A stretch of 64,000 nt of DNA from Elysia chlorotica. Lineage: Eukaryota; Mollusca; Gastropoda; Plakobranchidae. Numbering within the stretch: the first letter of the stretch is position 1; every line of letters starts with the position of its first letter. Below the pieces are notes generated by a model that had not been told where the DNA came from, searched no databases, and saw only the letters and a program-made list of their open reading frames with translations. This document shows, one piece after another, positions 1 to 29,689 of this stretch. Position numbers and translations under genes: made by a program. Location: the NCBI GenBank assembly GCA_003991915.1, contig RQTK01001017.1, positions 36,881 to 100,880 of the forward strand, in the 5' to 3' direction.

Positions 1-811
1 TTCAAGGTAAAATGTTCCATATCATAATTTAAAAAAAAGGTCTGGTTTTATTTTCCCTAACTTTCTTGAAAAATCTTATATTAAGGCAGTGAAGCAACTG
101 GAATTTAATACTCAGGCTTATTGGCGAAAAACAGCAAACTGAGTTGTCTGAATCACATACACACTATGAAGTTCATTTAAAAAACTTTGAGTTTTAAAGA
201 GGATTTAAATTTCAGAAAGGGACAAATCAAACCACAAACAAATTACACACAACTGCGTACCTTATTTGAGTTTCCTACTGTTTTCTTTCTGTAGCAACCT
301 TCTCTCAACCCCATTTCTTATAAAAGCATGTCTTGAGCAGCAATAATGCTGCTTGGCCAATAGTACTTATTTCATGCCTATTGGCAGTGCCAGCTTCAAA
401 TTATGAGTCCAGTTCTAACATGGCAAAAGAGAAAAAAAAAACTAAATGTTAATTGATGTAAATTGCTAATTTGCTTCTTCTTTAGAGGCTTCCACCTTAC
501 TTCTTGCTTCATGTTTTATAACAAAAAAATGTTAATATTAAGTGCTTAAGCCCGTATGCCCATTCCATGTTTTGATTGAGGGTTTTAGAAGGATCTATAA
601 AGGGAAAGAGGGTATTTTTTTCCGTCATATTTTGTGGATTTTACGGGTCGCACACTGCGTCAGCTCGGGTTGGGAAGAGAAAGAAATCAACTTTGTAAAT
701 ATTTATGGTCAGGAATTCACCAGAGTAATGAGATTTTTATCTTTATGAACATAAAAGCCTTATCAAACAAGTTAGTGCAAATCCAAAATTTGTTTTGTCT
801 TAATTCCACAG
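1..811. other. AT-rich sequence, no gene recognised; dispersed repeat at about 542-625
   Basis: No coding exon or structural RNA is apparent. The stretch at about 542-625 (GCCCATTCCATGTTTTGA, then GGTTTTAGA, GGAAAGAGGG) is repeated with changes at 32270-32345, so it belongs to a dispersed family of unknown type. Confidence 0.5.
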
Positions 812-17847
<17,036 letters not shown>

Positions 17848-17889
17848 CTCAGATTTTAATTCCCTTTTTTTTTAAAATTTAAAAGACAT

Positions 17890-17895
17890 AATAAA
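17890..17895 (+). promoter_or_regulatory. polyadenylation signal of the JmjC gene
   Basis: AATAAA lies 43 bases after the stop codon on the same strand, implying a very short 3' UTR. The cleavage site itself cannot be seen. Confidence 0.45.
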
Positions 17896-17989
17896 TTGAA
17901 ACAGTTACAACTCTTGGGAATATTAAAGAACAGAACTCCAATATCTTTTCATGCTTAAGTTAAGAAGATATTTGAGAAAAGTTGAGGGA

Positions 17990-19140
17990 GTGAGTGAGTT
18001 TGTTTTTACGTCACATCAGCACGGTAACGGCTATATTGTGCCTATAATGTCCTAAGACAAATACTAGTAGCATCGGTGACTCCTGCATCTTTGAGTGGTA
18101 AAAGCATACAAATTGTGCAAAAAAAAGGTTGATTAAAAGCAAAGGGTATGTACAGTGGTTTAAAAGATCTATGTGTAGGATAATCATAGTTAAATTTTAT
18201 TATACACATCAATGTTCTTCAGATACCCCAGAAGGTGCTCAGGACTTACATAAGTAAAACGTTCTCAAATGTTTAGAAGCATGGCACAAATTTCTTTTCC
18301 ATTGAAAAAGTGGACAGTCAACAAGAATGTGACTTATGGACAATTGAGCGTAGGGCACTGTAGAGGCTCTTCACCTCTCAGTAGGAAGGCGTGGGTAAGA
18401 GGAGTATGTCCCAGTCGCACTGGAGCCAGTACCCCCTGGCCTCATCTTCTAGCCTGAGATACTCCTGCCCAGTGACCTAGGTGTGGTTGAACACATTTTA
18501 GTTTGTTGTTTGTCAGGTTATTCCATGGCGCCTTCTAGTTCTCTTATAAACTTATGTATGATTGGCTTCGCATCTGATGCTGGTATCTGCACGCGAGTTG
18601 GTTGCAGTTTGAGCCCAATCTTGGTGAGCTGATCAGCCATTTCATTTCCTTCAATTCCAATATGGCTGGGGGTCCAGCTGAGAGTAATTTTCTTACGATT
18701 TTGCTGAAGTTCGTGAATTTTTCTCAATAAATTTGGATTTTTTAAGTTGGCCTCTTCAGATGCCTTCACTAGGGACAGCGAGTCAGAGAGGATAAAAAAT
18801 GTCTCTTTTCTTGAGGTAGAGACAGTGTTGAGTGCCATGCACATGTGTATATTGAAGTCTGCGCTCACCCCGCAGCAGTATCTGCTGAGGATGAGTGGCA
18901 CTCTGATGCAGGTCTCATCTTTAGACCCGTCAGTGAAAAGTAGATGATGGTCGGAATGATTTTCTATGATTTGTTCAAATATTTCTCTGTATAATTTTGG
19001 AGGGGTTTTGTCCTCCTGGAGAGCTGCCAGGTCCTTCTGGCGTCCAGGGAGGGATTTCTGAAAATTTGTCTTCTTCAATAGAGTAAGTATCTAAGTCAAT
19101 TTCAAGTAGGAGTTCCTGAACACAGATTTCGAAAGGGGGA
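17990..19140 (-). mobile_element. Non-LTR retrotransposon 3' part with RNase H domain
   Basis: Minus-strand frame 19078-18518 reads HHLLFTDGSKDE (first Asp), FILSDSLSLVKASEE (third acidic residue), LSWTPSHIGIEGNEMADQLT (His and last Asp). This is the RNase H domain carried by I-type LINEs; the usual second acidic Glu is not evident. The 3' tail runs to about 17990, where GGCACAATATAGCC and GTGACGTAAAAACAAACTC occur. A related, more decayed copy is at 41760-42300. It begins just after the end of the JmjC gene. Confidence 0.7.
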
Positions 19141-19368
19141 ATTGTGTTCGGTGAAAATTGGACGTTTTCTACATAACTTTAGTGGAAAACAGTTTGAAAA
19201 GCAGGATTGTGATGGTAAGCAGTGGCGGCTCGTGTCTTAAAAGCATGTTGGGCTAAGTGGCAGTTTCGATATAAAAAAAGTATATAATTCCGCGACTTGA
19301 TTACAGAACAAAAGTAAGAATATGAGTTACACTAAAAGATTGTAATAACTTTCTGCAACAACAACACT

Positions 19369-19369
<1 letters not shown>

Positions 19370-19411
<42 letters not shown>

Positions 19412-19486
19412 TAATAATAATAATGATAGTACATGTAATGATAATAATGATAATAATANTAATAAAATAAAAAATNAAAATATATN

Positions 19487-19540
<54 letters not shown>

Positions 19541-19575
19541 TTAATAATTATAATAATAATAATGATGATGATGAC
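19370..19575. repeat. (TAA)n/(AAT)n microsatellite with isolated Ns
   Basis: Imperfect AAT array with three single Ns at about 19459-19486, indicating poor base calls. Confidence 0.9.
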
Positions 19576-20210
19576 AATAATGTTCCTTACTTATTTGTTA
19601 GGGCGGTGTTGATCTTTCTGTTATTTTATATAGGAGCTCAGCTCGACGAGGCTTTAAAGTTGAAAACTTGTCGATGAGCTTTCTATTTAAATCCGGAAAT
19701 TCCTGCTGCGTTGATTCTAGTAGCCAGTGCAAGTAAGTTACTAAGTAGATTCTAGATCTAGTTAGATCACAATGAAAAAAGCCAAATAATTACAGTACAT
19801 GTATTCTTGAGCAGTATCTCACAATACCGACAGCAACCATTACTGATAAGTGACAATGCAGTGCACAACTTCTCAATGCAACATTTGCACACCCTAAAAA
19901 GCTTTTTAAAAAAGTTTATGTGTGTGAGGGGTGGGGGTTTTAGGCTAAGAACGGTTGAAACAGAGATCCGAGGCTAGCTTACACTGTCTGGTTGGACTTT
20001 GTGTGTGTGGAACTGTGAACTGTAGATAGACGGCAACCCAAATTTTCTGAGATGCCTGGAAATGATACTACATTGGCCAACCCTCTGTGGCTTGTCTCAC
20101 TGACTCGATCTTTAGTCATATTGTATTGCCTGTTTGTACTAATGTTAAAGTATATTTAATTCATAGCTGGTTTTTAAATTTTAGGTTAAAATAAATATAA
20201 TGATTGTACA

Positions 20211-20350
20211 GTGGAATCCGCGAGAAGTCAACTCTCGCAGTCAACGCCACGTGGCGGTCCCGATTTTCCCCCCTTTGTTTAAGTAACTTTATTTCTCTTA
20301 TAGTCAACGACGTCGGGCCGATTCTCGGTTAAAGTCAACACCACGTGGCC
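20211..20350. repeat. DNA-transposon end of pogo/Tigger type (tentative)
   Basis: CAGTGGAATCCGCGAGAAGT then CAACTCTCG is the style of a pogo-like terminus. GTCAACGCCACGTGGC and GTCAACACCACGTGGCC are internal repeats of the same motif. No transposase is seen. Confidence 0.4.
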
Positions 20351-20815
20351 AAAGGAAAGAGATAGTGAGACAACGAAAAGATAAGATATAACTTTATTTG
20401 TCCTTTAAAGGCACATTTGGTGGTCCGTATATGCAACATGACAAAACAGTATGGCCACTATTATTCGCAGTAGTATTACGGATAATGTGAGCGGCTCTCT
20501 GTATTATTTGCAGTACAGGTTTGAATAGCATGTCCGTATTCGCAATCTTTTGTAAACATGTTCACCAAGTTATAAGTTTGAAATTGAATGTTTTACTGTA
20601 TAACAAGTGCTTTATAATTTTTTTTAAGAGAAGAAGGATTGAAAAGGAATGAAGGATAAACATATACATGTATGTATAGAAAAAGAAAATAAAAGTAGTT
20701 TAGTGATACGTGGCTTCTCATATATGGAGAATGTTTTGTTACTTTTAACTAGATCTATGGTAGGCATAGGCCTGTCGGCACAGTGTTACTGTTCGTGTTA
20801 CATAACCCAGTACCG

Positions 20816-20938
20816 GTAGTAGTAGTAGTAGTAGTAGTAGTTGTTGGAATAGTAGCAGTAGTAGTAGTAGTAGTAATGGTGGTGATGGTGGTAGTGGTGG
20901 CAGTAGTAGTAGTAGTAGTAGTAGTCTAGTAGTAATAA

Positions 20939-20977
<39 letters not shown>

Positions 20978-20998
20978 CAGCAGCAGCAGCAGCAGTAG
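20816..20998. repeat. (AGT)n microsatellite
   Basis: Interrupted AGT array with GGT and AGC variants; open frames in it are artefacts. Confidence 0.95.
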
Positions 20999-21029
20999 AA
21001 GTGGTACGTTGTACAGTAGTAAAAAATGT

Positions 21030-22190
21030 CACAAAAGTAATTTATACACACGAAAAACAACAAAAAATTTGGCAATCACTGATTGAGTTGAATTAAGCAT
21101 TGGACATTTATTAAAGACCAGATGGTATACCAACCCTGATCTCAAAACACCTTCTTTTTAAATAGAGGGGTACCAAAGATAAATCAATGCACCTGTTCAA
21201 TTTAAAATAAAAGGTTGGATAATAATGTGATGCAAGTTGCAACCACCCCTAATGAGACTAGTCGTAATTTTGAGATATGGAAATTTTAGTATTGCAGGAA
21301 TGCTCTATATTTTCCCTATGAATTGGTGAAAATATTTTGGTTTCCCAATTACTGAGAGTGTTATAACAGTTTTAAATCACTAGCACAAGGTCTGTTGTTA
21401 AGAAAAAAAATTATGTTTATCAATTTGGGACTGTTTCTCTGGCACCTGCCGACTTCCACTCATTAGGACTGGGTACATCAATGTTCAATGTTATTTAGTG
21501 TTAAGCCGCGTCAGCTCTTGCATGGCTGAAGGCCAGCACTTTCATTCAACATAATGATCAACATTTAATTCTGATGTACCACAACACAAAGGTTACAATG
21601 CAAGTGGAATCAAAGTCTAGATTTTTTTTCCAGAGTTGGCGTTTAAGTCTGGTTTATTTTTTCATTATTTTTTTATGTCACATCATTGGTGAATCATCTG
21701 AATGTGACAGCAGACCCCATGATGTGCAACAGGCATGAGCCTATATTTTTATTTATATAATTTTTTTGTCACTATTGAATCAAGGCAGAGGATCCTTGGT
21801 TAGTGCTGATGTTGGACCAACTCAACTTTTGTTCTAATCCCAGCTGGGGTGTCAATTAGAACTGCAAAAGGAAATCAATTATGCTCCTTTTTCTGCACCC
21901 TCCTATCTGTGAAACGAATGTCTGGCAATGAAAAGGTTATAAGCAAACAGTTAAAGGTGTACTATATTGTAACAATATAAAGTAATGTACAACAAGGGGA
22001 CAGACAAAAACAAACACCTGACAAAAGAGAAAAAAATGGAAAATGTAGCATGAAGTTTATAGTTCTAGAGAATAAAGAAATGAAATAGATGAATGCAGAA
22101 AAATGGTTTTAATTGTATCAATATAATTTAATAAATTCACTACCCGGTAACATGTCAACTACTATTGATATGCCAAATTACATGTATATT
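21030..22190. other. Intergenic, nothing recognised
   Basis: AT-rich sequence with no exon, RNA or clear repeat visible to me. Confidence 0.4.
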
Positions 22191-22416
22191 CATATTTAAA
22201 CAAACAAAAAGTAAACAACAGAACATCTGCTTTTGATGTGACTTGGTTGATTTAGTATCATAAGTACTACTTAACGTGGAAACACAGTGGATGTCGCACC
22301 ATCTCGCCCAAGTGTCCCTTTTTTGCAGCGAGAATTTATTTCATATGAAAAGTGTTACAGTAAACAGAGTAGAAGCCTAAAAAAAGCCCGACTCTTTTGT
22401 TCCCTCGCCTCATGGT

Positions 22417-22447
22417 GCTAGATCTAAGCGCTGCGCTTAGATCTAGC
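22417..22447. repeat. Perfect 15-bp palindrome with one-base spacer
   Basis: GCTAGATCTAAGCGC, then T, then its exact reverse complement. It contains two AGATCT cores. Confidence 0.9.
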
Positions 22448-23084
22448 GTCAACAGGTGCGTGGTCGCCTGAAAGTTGACCGGAAACGAAGTAGGCCCGTA
22501 TTTTGAGCTGGACATAGATCTGTAACCAGTGATCGTAGCGAAAATCTGAAAACAGATTCGTAATCAGCGATCCAAAATTAACAAAGTCTACGCGTACAGA
22601 TGCTGAAAAAATGCATAATAAACAATTTCATAAAAACATGTTTTTATTCGATTCAGACACCCACACATTGAAGAATGCACGGAATTTCCACCCCCGCACA
22701 CTTTCCATGCCGTATCTGTGTTGTGTTTGAAGTCAATACACTTTGGATTGTAGTGCCACGTATTTTGTTAGAATCATTATTTCAAACAAATCTATTTGTC
22801 GTCTATTTTTTTTCTTTTTGAGTGCAGCCATGTTAGTATCATCCATTGAAGTATTTCTTCATTCACATCCATCTCCTATAAGTATAAACAAATAAAATGA
22901 GACGATGCTTCTACTTAGTTTTAGGCAATAATAACACACACTGTGAATTTTTCTCGTCACGTGATTTTGTCGCTCTGACGTTTGGAGGGAAGGTGCGACC
23001 ATCACTCTGTTTCTACCAGCTCGCCCTTTTTTCCGCGCAGTTTTATGTCGTCGATTTGTAGGGAAGGTGCTACCTCCACTTTGT

Positions 23085-23695
23085 TTCCACCCTTAGCCTT
23101 TGTTTCCACTGAAACAGAAACGAACCGACCCAAACCGACCCGACCCTACAAAAAACGGCAATGAAAATAGAACAGCCACAAATAACTAAGAAATCATAGA
23201 GAAGTCCGCCAAGGTGTTTCCACCAAAACGACCCGCCTCTGGCCGACTTTTATCGAGTCGGTTGGAATACGGTTTGCACCATTTTTGACGGGTCGTTTGG
23301 GTGACTCATCAGCCACAAGCCTGCCACGGGTTAAACAAATTATTTTATTTTAAGGAATTTTTCAAAACCGATTTCATATTCGTGATCAGCGCCCTCAAAT
23401 TAGCAAAGTCTACGCGTAAACAATAGGTTTTGATGAAAAATAAAGATTTTAGAATTTGTTTAAAATTAAGTTTATTTTTCTTACTGCCGGTCCCTTTTCA
23501 CTTTTGCCACCACGTGGGAAAACCCAACGTGCCATTCCCCTTTGGCCTCAAATCTAGTCGATCGGGTCGGGTCGGGTCGTTTCTGGTTTGGAGTTTGGTA
23601 GGTGGAAACACAAAACGGAAACAAACCGACAAAAACGGCCCGGGTCGGTTTGGGTCGAGTCGTTTCTGTTTTGGTGGAAACGCGCCCTTATGCAA
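23085..23695. repeat. GGGTCG-rich inverted repeat block, possible foldback transposon
   Basis: GAAACGAACCGACCCAAACC with GACCCGACCC at 23117-23146 is mirrored by GGGTCGGTTTGGGTCGAGTC then GTTTCTGTTTTGGTGGAAAC at 23641-23681, and partly by 23560-23590. A third piece (CCACCAAAACGACCCGCC) is at about 23219. Short A-rich direct repeats ending CAGAACATCTGCT flank the wider region (22198-22232, 23708-23747). Confidence 0.55.
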
Positions 23696-24559
23696 CCTTA
23701 TATTAGTAAGTAAACAAACAACCAACAAAAAGTAGACAGAACATCTGCTCCTCCTGATTATCTTAACAAAGATAGCATTAGCAATAAAAAAAAAAAATTC
23801 ACACTATTTAAGTACACCTGAAACAATGATGACTTGTATCTATTTTGATTTTCTATAATTAGTACTTAACATCAGAGGTGCCTACCCCCAGAGGCAACTT
23901 GGAGGGATTTTGAAAACCAAAAAGCAGGAATTTGACTAAGAAAGAGTGATTTTTTGCACAACCCCGCACTTACAGACACATCACTTACTACATGTAACTA
24001 CTACTAGTCTAGATCTAGCCTACTAGAGCCCACTAAGACTAAGTAAGAGTTGGCTAACTTAGAAATCTAGTCTAGAAACAAGGAGAAGGAATTTTTGGGT
24101 TGTATGGGTGGGTGTGTGTAAGAAAGAGAGGAAAAAATAAAAGCCATTTTGAGTGGCTATTATGTAAAATGTTTCTTCTTTCTTGTAGGCCCTATAGTTA
24201 GTGAAGGTAAAAAATACAATAAATTAATAAATTGACAAAATTAATAAATTATCAAGATTTTGGTAACATTTTTAGTGCATTTACACTGAACAAAAGCAAC
24301 ATGAAAATCAAAATTACGAGAGATTATTTTTGTGTTGCTTTTTTTTTGGTAAGCCTGCTTCAATCAATCAATAGTTTTTTTGCAACTTGCAAGGTCTGGA
24401 AAAAGTAGGCTGCCAAGTAAGCTTTAACTGCTGTTTCTAAAAATCAGAACATCAGTTGCAAATGTTGCACCCATTATGGTCTTAACTTGATTTAAATAAA
24501 AATGAAGTGTGCAGGGATTTTGAGAAAATCAAATTTTGCTTTAATGATGTGTTCTCTAT

Positions 24560-24960
24560 AGAGGGAGGGAGAGAATTCTCTCCCTCTCTCAGGGTTTAAC
24601 GTCTCCTAGGTTCCCCTGGGGGGTCCTATACGTCGGGTTATGCGGCGTTGCGGGGAAGAAGATCAAAAGGAAAAATGACGTGTAATCCTATGCTTGATCA
24701 TTCTATTACTATCGAGGCAGTCTCTCAATGTATGGGGTTCCCTAGTTTTTGGGGTTCTAAAGTGGAAAGGGGGGATTAGGCTGAGACAGACAAGACAAAC
24801 CTTCCCTTCTACGCTGGGGGGACGGGCAAGGCTAGGCATTTAATTTTTTTTATGAGTGAGGCAGGAGATTGATACTATAGTTAAAACCGGGGATATTACC
24901 CTATTGGTGTTCTAATTTAGTATTGTTCCCCCATTCCCTTTTTATTTATTTTTTTATTAT
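24560..24960. repeat. GC-richer block of unknown type beginning with a 22-bp palindrome
   Basis: GAGGGAGAGAATTCTCTCCC plus TC (24565-24586) is a perfect palindrome. It is followed by GTTTAACGTCTCC and a C/G-rich stretch unlike the surroundings. The GTTTAACGTC string resembles the inverted tail of the local SINEs, but the rest does not match. Confidence 0.35.
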
Positions 24961-25079
24961 CCCTGCTGCTTATCCATTAATGCTACCACCCCCATCACAA
25001 CCATAATATTGTCTCTATTGTTGCGACTGCTGTTTACTATTACTTTCCCCACCATCTTCATTATCACCGTTACCAGTAT

Positions 25080-25170
25080 TATTATTACTACCACTAATAC
25101 TATTATTACCATTACTACGACTACCACCACCACTACTACTACTACTACCACCACTACTACTATTACCTTC
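25080..25170. repeat. Imperfect (TAC/CAC)n microsatellite
   Basis: Degenerate TAC-type array. Adjacent poly-Thr and poly-Val frames are artefacts. Confidence 0.85.
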
Positions 25171-25249
25171 CCTATGAGTGTGACTACCTATTTTCACTGT
25201 TGTACTCTGATCCTCATCCGTGACAACAGGCCTTCTTTCTCTTTGTGAT

Positions 25250-26365
25250 TGTAATTTGTATTTTCAAATGTTGATCTTTGTCCACCGGTGATGATCAAGA
25301 TATCGCTATCAGTAGTATCAGTAGCTGAGTAGCTATATTCCTCATTGCTTGAGTTTGGATCAAAACTTCGAATTCAGATAATTCGAACTAAAGATGAGGA
25401 CATACCTGAACCACACAAGTGTTAGATATTATAATACATGTATCTTATTTAAAAAATTGCATCTATAGGCGTTTCCTATTGCTTTCTTTCTATAGTAATC
25501 TTATCCCATCCCAATTCCCTCTAAAGAATGAATTCGGCAGTCATAAGCATTGGATGCAGTTTGACAGATAGTGCTTTTGTAATACATGTACTGATTGATG
25601 GTGCCGGGTTCAAATTAAAAGAACCAGAAAGACTTTGAATTATGAGTCTCATTCAAATAGAGCGAGAAAACAACCTATTGGGTTTACAGCTCATGGTTGA
25701 ACTCAACCACCGTTTTTCAGTCTCTGTGTCCCCACTTTAAATCAATTTTCATATTGAACTTATTGACCCACAAGTAACTGCATTTTCAAGATGTGGAAAA
25801 AAATGAAGAAAAAACAAACAAAAACAAAAAACCTGTTAAGTTATTTTAATGTTGAATTGGTAGACAAAAATTGATTCTTTTAAAATTTATTTAGGCAGTG
25901 TTATAAAGTTTTAAAATAACTCCCCCCTCCCTCTCTACCTGCCATACATATATCCTGCACATAAAAAATAAAATTGAAACCTTTGTTGAGTTCATACAAT
26001 TTAATTTGTTCCTCCTTATATTAATGATCTTAACTTCATCTTTTTCCTCTCTTTAAATACTTTTAAATAATGATACACTTTTGCATTCTATTTTACAGAC
26101 TATTATTTATTATTTTTATAGTTTAGGTTCCTCTACATACCCACGTATGTAGATGCAGTTGCTTAAGTCTTGATTGAGAAAATCGGATAGCTTTGACATG
26201 TGGTAAAAAGTTGTTGAGAAAGAATGCAACAAATTCTTAAAGTGAATAATGTTCAATTTTATTTTATTTATTTCTTTTTTAGTCTAGATGTGAAAAAGTA
26301 TGTCACTGCAGCAACATAGGAAAAAAAAAAGGTTGAAACAAATAAGCAGCAATTCTGATTAAGCA
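25250..26365. other. Intergenic, nothing recognised
   Basis: AT-rich; no exon, RNA or named repeat seen. Confidence 0.4.
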
Positions 26366-26368
26366 CAA

Positions 26369-26370
26369 CC

Positions 26371-26401
<31 letters not shown>

Positions 26402-26418
26402 AAAAAAAAAAAAAAAAA
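26369..26418. repeat. Homopolymer pair C23 then A27
   Basis: A pure C run is followed immediately by a pure A run. Lengths are unreliable in any assembly. Confidence 0.9.
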
Positions 26419-26721
26419 GTTCATAGTATAACATGAAGTACAAAATGCATAAAATACATGTATATATATATTAACACCATGAACAAGAAGTGAAAATCTT
26501 GACTGTCACAACGAACAAGTGAGCACTTTCACTGAAAGTGTGAAAATGTCTGTCTCTGATCTCTCGATTTTATTTTATATTATTTCAAGGTAGATAATGT
26601 AAATTATTTCAGATAAATTTCATCCTAGGTTTTGATTGCTTTACTTCACACATACATGTATTGACTTTCAATTAAGAATAAGAGTCAAATCCAAAGCACT
26701 GTTCATCTCGCTACCTCTCTC

Positions 26722-26815
26722 TGAGTGGTGAACTGGCGCAAGTGGTAGAGCGCTGGTCTCCCTAAGGCTGGAATGTGAAAGTGCAATCATAGTGGAGCCT
26801 CAAGTCAACCCGTTC
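26722..26815 (+). repeat. tRNA-derived SINE head
   Basis: GAACTGGCGCAAGTGGTAGA then GCGCTGGTCTCC is a tRNA-like box A region. Box B is decayed, so it is not a tRNA gene. The head resembles that at 43040-43096. Confidence 0.5.
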
Positions 26816-28254
26816 ATTCATTTATGTTCAAGATAGCGTCCTTAGTAGTTGCTCTCCCATGTTTGCGATTGATGATGCTTTATTGTCTGAAGCGAAGACA
26901 AGCATACAGAAGAACTAGGCGATATTGGGTGCACAGCTTTTTTAGGAGAAGATTTATCTTTGATATATGAAGAATGCCACCACCTTTTTGACGAAGTACA
27001 ATGTACTTAGTGACACCAAGAGAGGGAGAATGAAATATCTCCTCCAACCTCAAGATCGACTTCGACCCCCTTTTGAATAAATATTGTTGCTTTTGTCATA
27101 CAGCGCTTCACGTTTTTAACAGCAGAAACCAAAGTTTTGTTATCCCTGTTGGCTAGCTCAAGATAGATGATCTAGATTTACAATATATATTTACACACGT
27201 GGCGAAATCCTGCCTGTGTTGCTACATGTAATCACCACCCCCTCCACAATCACTGAACCATGTCGCCTTACGGCTGGACTGAGGAAGAAATTTTATTGCT
27301 GCAGTGAAACGAATTTCAGTCTGTCCGTGTGTAGGAGATGAGGGTCACATGTGAACCCCCAAACGCCAATTTTGAGGCTTCACACTGTTCCCGGTATGTA
27401 TTGAGATTTATAGCGATTTTTGTACATCCGGTGAGAAACCAATGAGGACAAATGAGAAAGCAGTGTGAAGTTGTACGAAATGTGGGTCACTCTGTTTCCA
27501 GCCTAATGGTCCAGACACCTACTCTTACTAGCACTAGCAGGTACGTAACGCTGCCCAAAGCCGTTTCTATCTATTTGTTTCTCTCATTAAATGTAGTAAA
27601 AGCATAAAAATTGAGTACAAAAATGGTCAATTACAATTGAAGAATATATACAGCTGTTTAAAATATCCATGCTTGGGATTATCAAAGTTACATTTTGTTA
27701 TTCACATCAGGCACATGTATTCAGTGTCATTTACAAAACAGCAGCATAGTTGCCAACTTTTGAGAGAGTACATTCATATTTTTAACATGATTAGTCACTG
27801 CAAACATAATTGATGACCAAGCTTGGTTCAGCTATCAATATTGACTTAAACACAAGCTTAAACATAACTAGTGTTATTTAATAATTGTTGTTTTTTTGTG
27901 TGTGTGTTTTTGTTTTGTTGCTATTTATTTTATTTCATGGTGTCAGAAACACCACGTCAGCAATATTAAGGCTTTGCGTGAACTAAATATAATATTTTCA
28001 AGACATTGACTAAAGAATATAAGCTTTATAGCATGCCCAAAGCAATTGAAATTGCCACCATTGCCACTGACTAAACGATCCAGTAAGTGACAAAAATTTA
28101 AAGCTACAGTCTACAGTCTGTTTGGATGTATCAGTCTTCCATCGACAATTTAACGGGGAATACCACAAATTGGGTATCCACGAAAAGATTGTAAATGTAC
28201 GATAATCTAGATGTCCTTATGGGGCATAAAAATAACATTCATTAACAACAAATT

Positions 28255-28490
28255 AATGAGAGACTCGGCTGATCCCAGTGCCAAGAAGCATAGGGGGTAC
28301 TTATGAGACGTTGGAATGTGGATGGCCCAGTTAAGGGCTGCGTTAACTAGGTGTTATTGCCGATTTTAGCTTGATACCCTCAAATACATATTTTTTCAAC
28401 TAGATACGGACAGACGTACTCAAAAGGTCAAATACATACTATTACTAAATATGTATTATATGTACTCATTGGCAGTATGTGCTGAGGACT
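28255..28490 (+). repeat. Dispersed ~270-bp repeat (copy 2)
   Basis: Shares AGTGCCAAGAAGCATAGG, CTTATGAGACGTTGGAATG and the ATACATATT-rich end with the copies at 9079 and 45890. Confidence 0.55.
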
Positions 28491-28680
28491 GATATCAGTG
28501 AATATTCTATAAAGCGCTTTGGAAGCCAGGTGTAAATTTCTATCCAGGTGAAATTCTTGGAAGTCAACCAGCATGTGGCTATTTCAGTCAAGGTTTTGTT
28601 CATGATTTTGTACAAGATGTCTTTATAAAATAGGAAAATGTTAAAAATGACAAAATTATACAGATGTTCTAAATATAATA

Positions 28681-29689
28681 CAGTGATGCCAATTTTCCGT
28701 AAATTTCTCGTCCGTCAAAGTTACCGTAAAACGAATTCCGTAAAAAAATAATCGTCCGTCAAAGTTCCGTAAAAAAAAAACATCACCACCCGAGTTCCGT
28801 CAAAGTCCGTCGAAATTCTATAAAAAAAAAAGTCGCCGGTCCGAGTTCCATCAAGGTCCGTCAAAGTTTTCCGTACATCTCAGTTCAGTCATGAATTGAC
28901 TTACGGAAACGAGAAAAACAATTTAAGCGAACTGGAAAAAGTACGAACATCACTGAGCATGCGTTGTTCAATAACAAAGTAACAACATCCGATCATTCAA
29001 CTTTAGTACCGGTAGTTAGGAACATCGGATCTGTGTGAAAACTATTCTCGATCAAAGACTTCAGTTGGATGTATTTTGTGTGATTCAAATTGCCACTGCA
29101 TAGACGTGGTCTAGGTTTAAACCAGGACAGTAGGAGGAGTATCTAGATCTAAGGACTTCATGTAGATCTACACTAGGCATTCATGAATTATTGATTAGAA
29201 TCAAAATCTAGATCTATAGACCTAAAGTTTGGTCTGTGGTGGAATTCGTCAATCGTGTTGGTCCAATGGACATTAAAGAAATTGATAAAGGAGTGAAAAT
29301 TGGCATTGGTTAGACTAGAAAGACGTAAATACATGTATATCAAATTCTTATCGGATTAATACCAAAAATTAAGCTAGTGTGCTTACTGCATCACATGTAA
29401 AGCTAGAGGCAATTAGTGTTCCAACAGCAAAAAGGGCCTCATTTTCTCCAACTTCACTATGCAATGTAACATTTATAAGTTCTCTCAATACAATTAAAAT
29501 AAAACATACCAATAAACTTAATTTAAGAAGTACACTGTTCTTATTTTGCTTTTAAAAATAGTTATAGTATGTTTATATATATACTACTACATTGATTGGG
29601 GCAATTTTTGAAGTTCATAAACCGGTACGCCGCTGTACTGGTTCGTGAAAAAGTTCAGTAAAAAAATAATGATCCAGTTGGCATCACTG
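28681..29689. mobile_element. 1-kb candidate DNA transposon with 12-bp TIRs
   Basis: The left end CAGTGATGCCAA and right end TTGGCATCACTG are exact inverses. The left 200 bp holds repeated CCGTCAAAG / TTCCGTAAAAA motifs, and the right end has GTTCAGTAAAAAAATAATGA in similar style. There is no transposase frame, and the flanks show no convincing target duplication. Confidence 0.6.

Noticed and set aside
26722..26815. tRNA gene candidate (also at 43040-43096, 15905-15985 and 43400-43470)
   Set aside because: Box A-like sequence is present but the acceptor stem and box B are degraded; these fit SINE heads.
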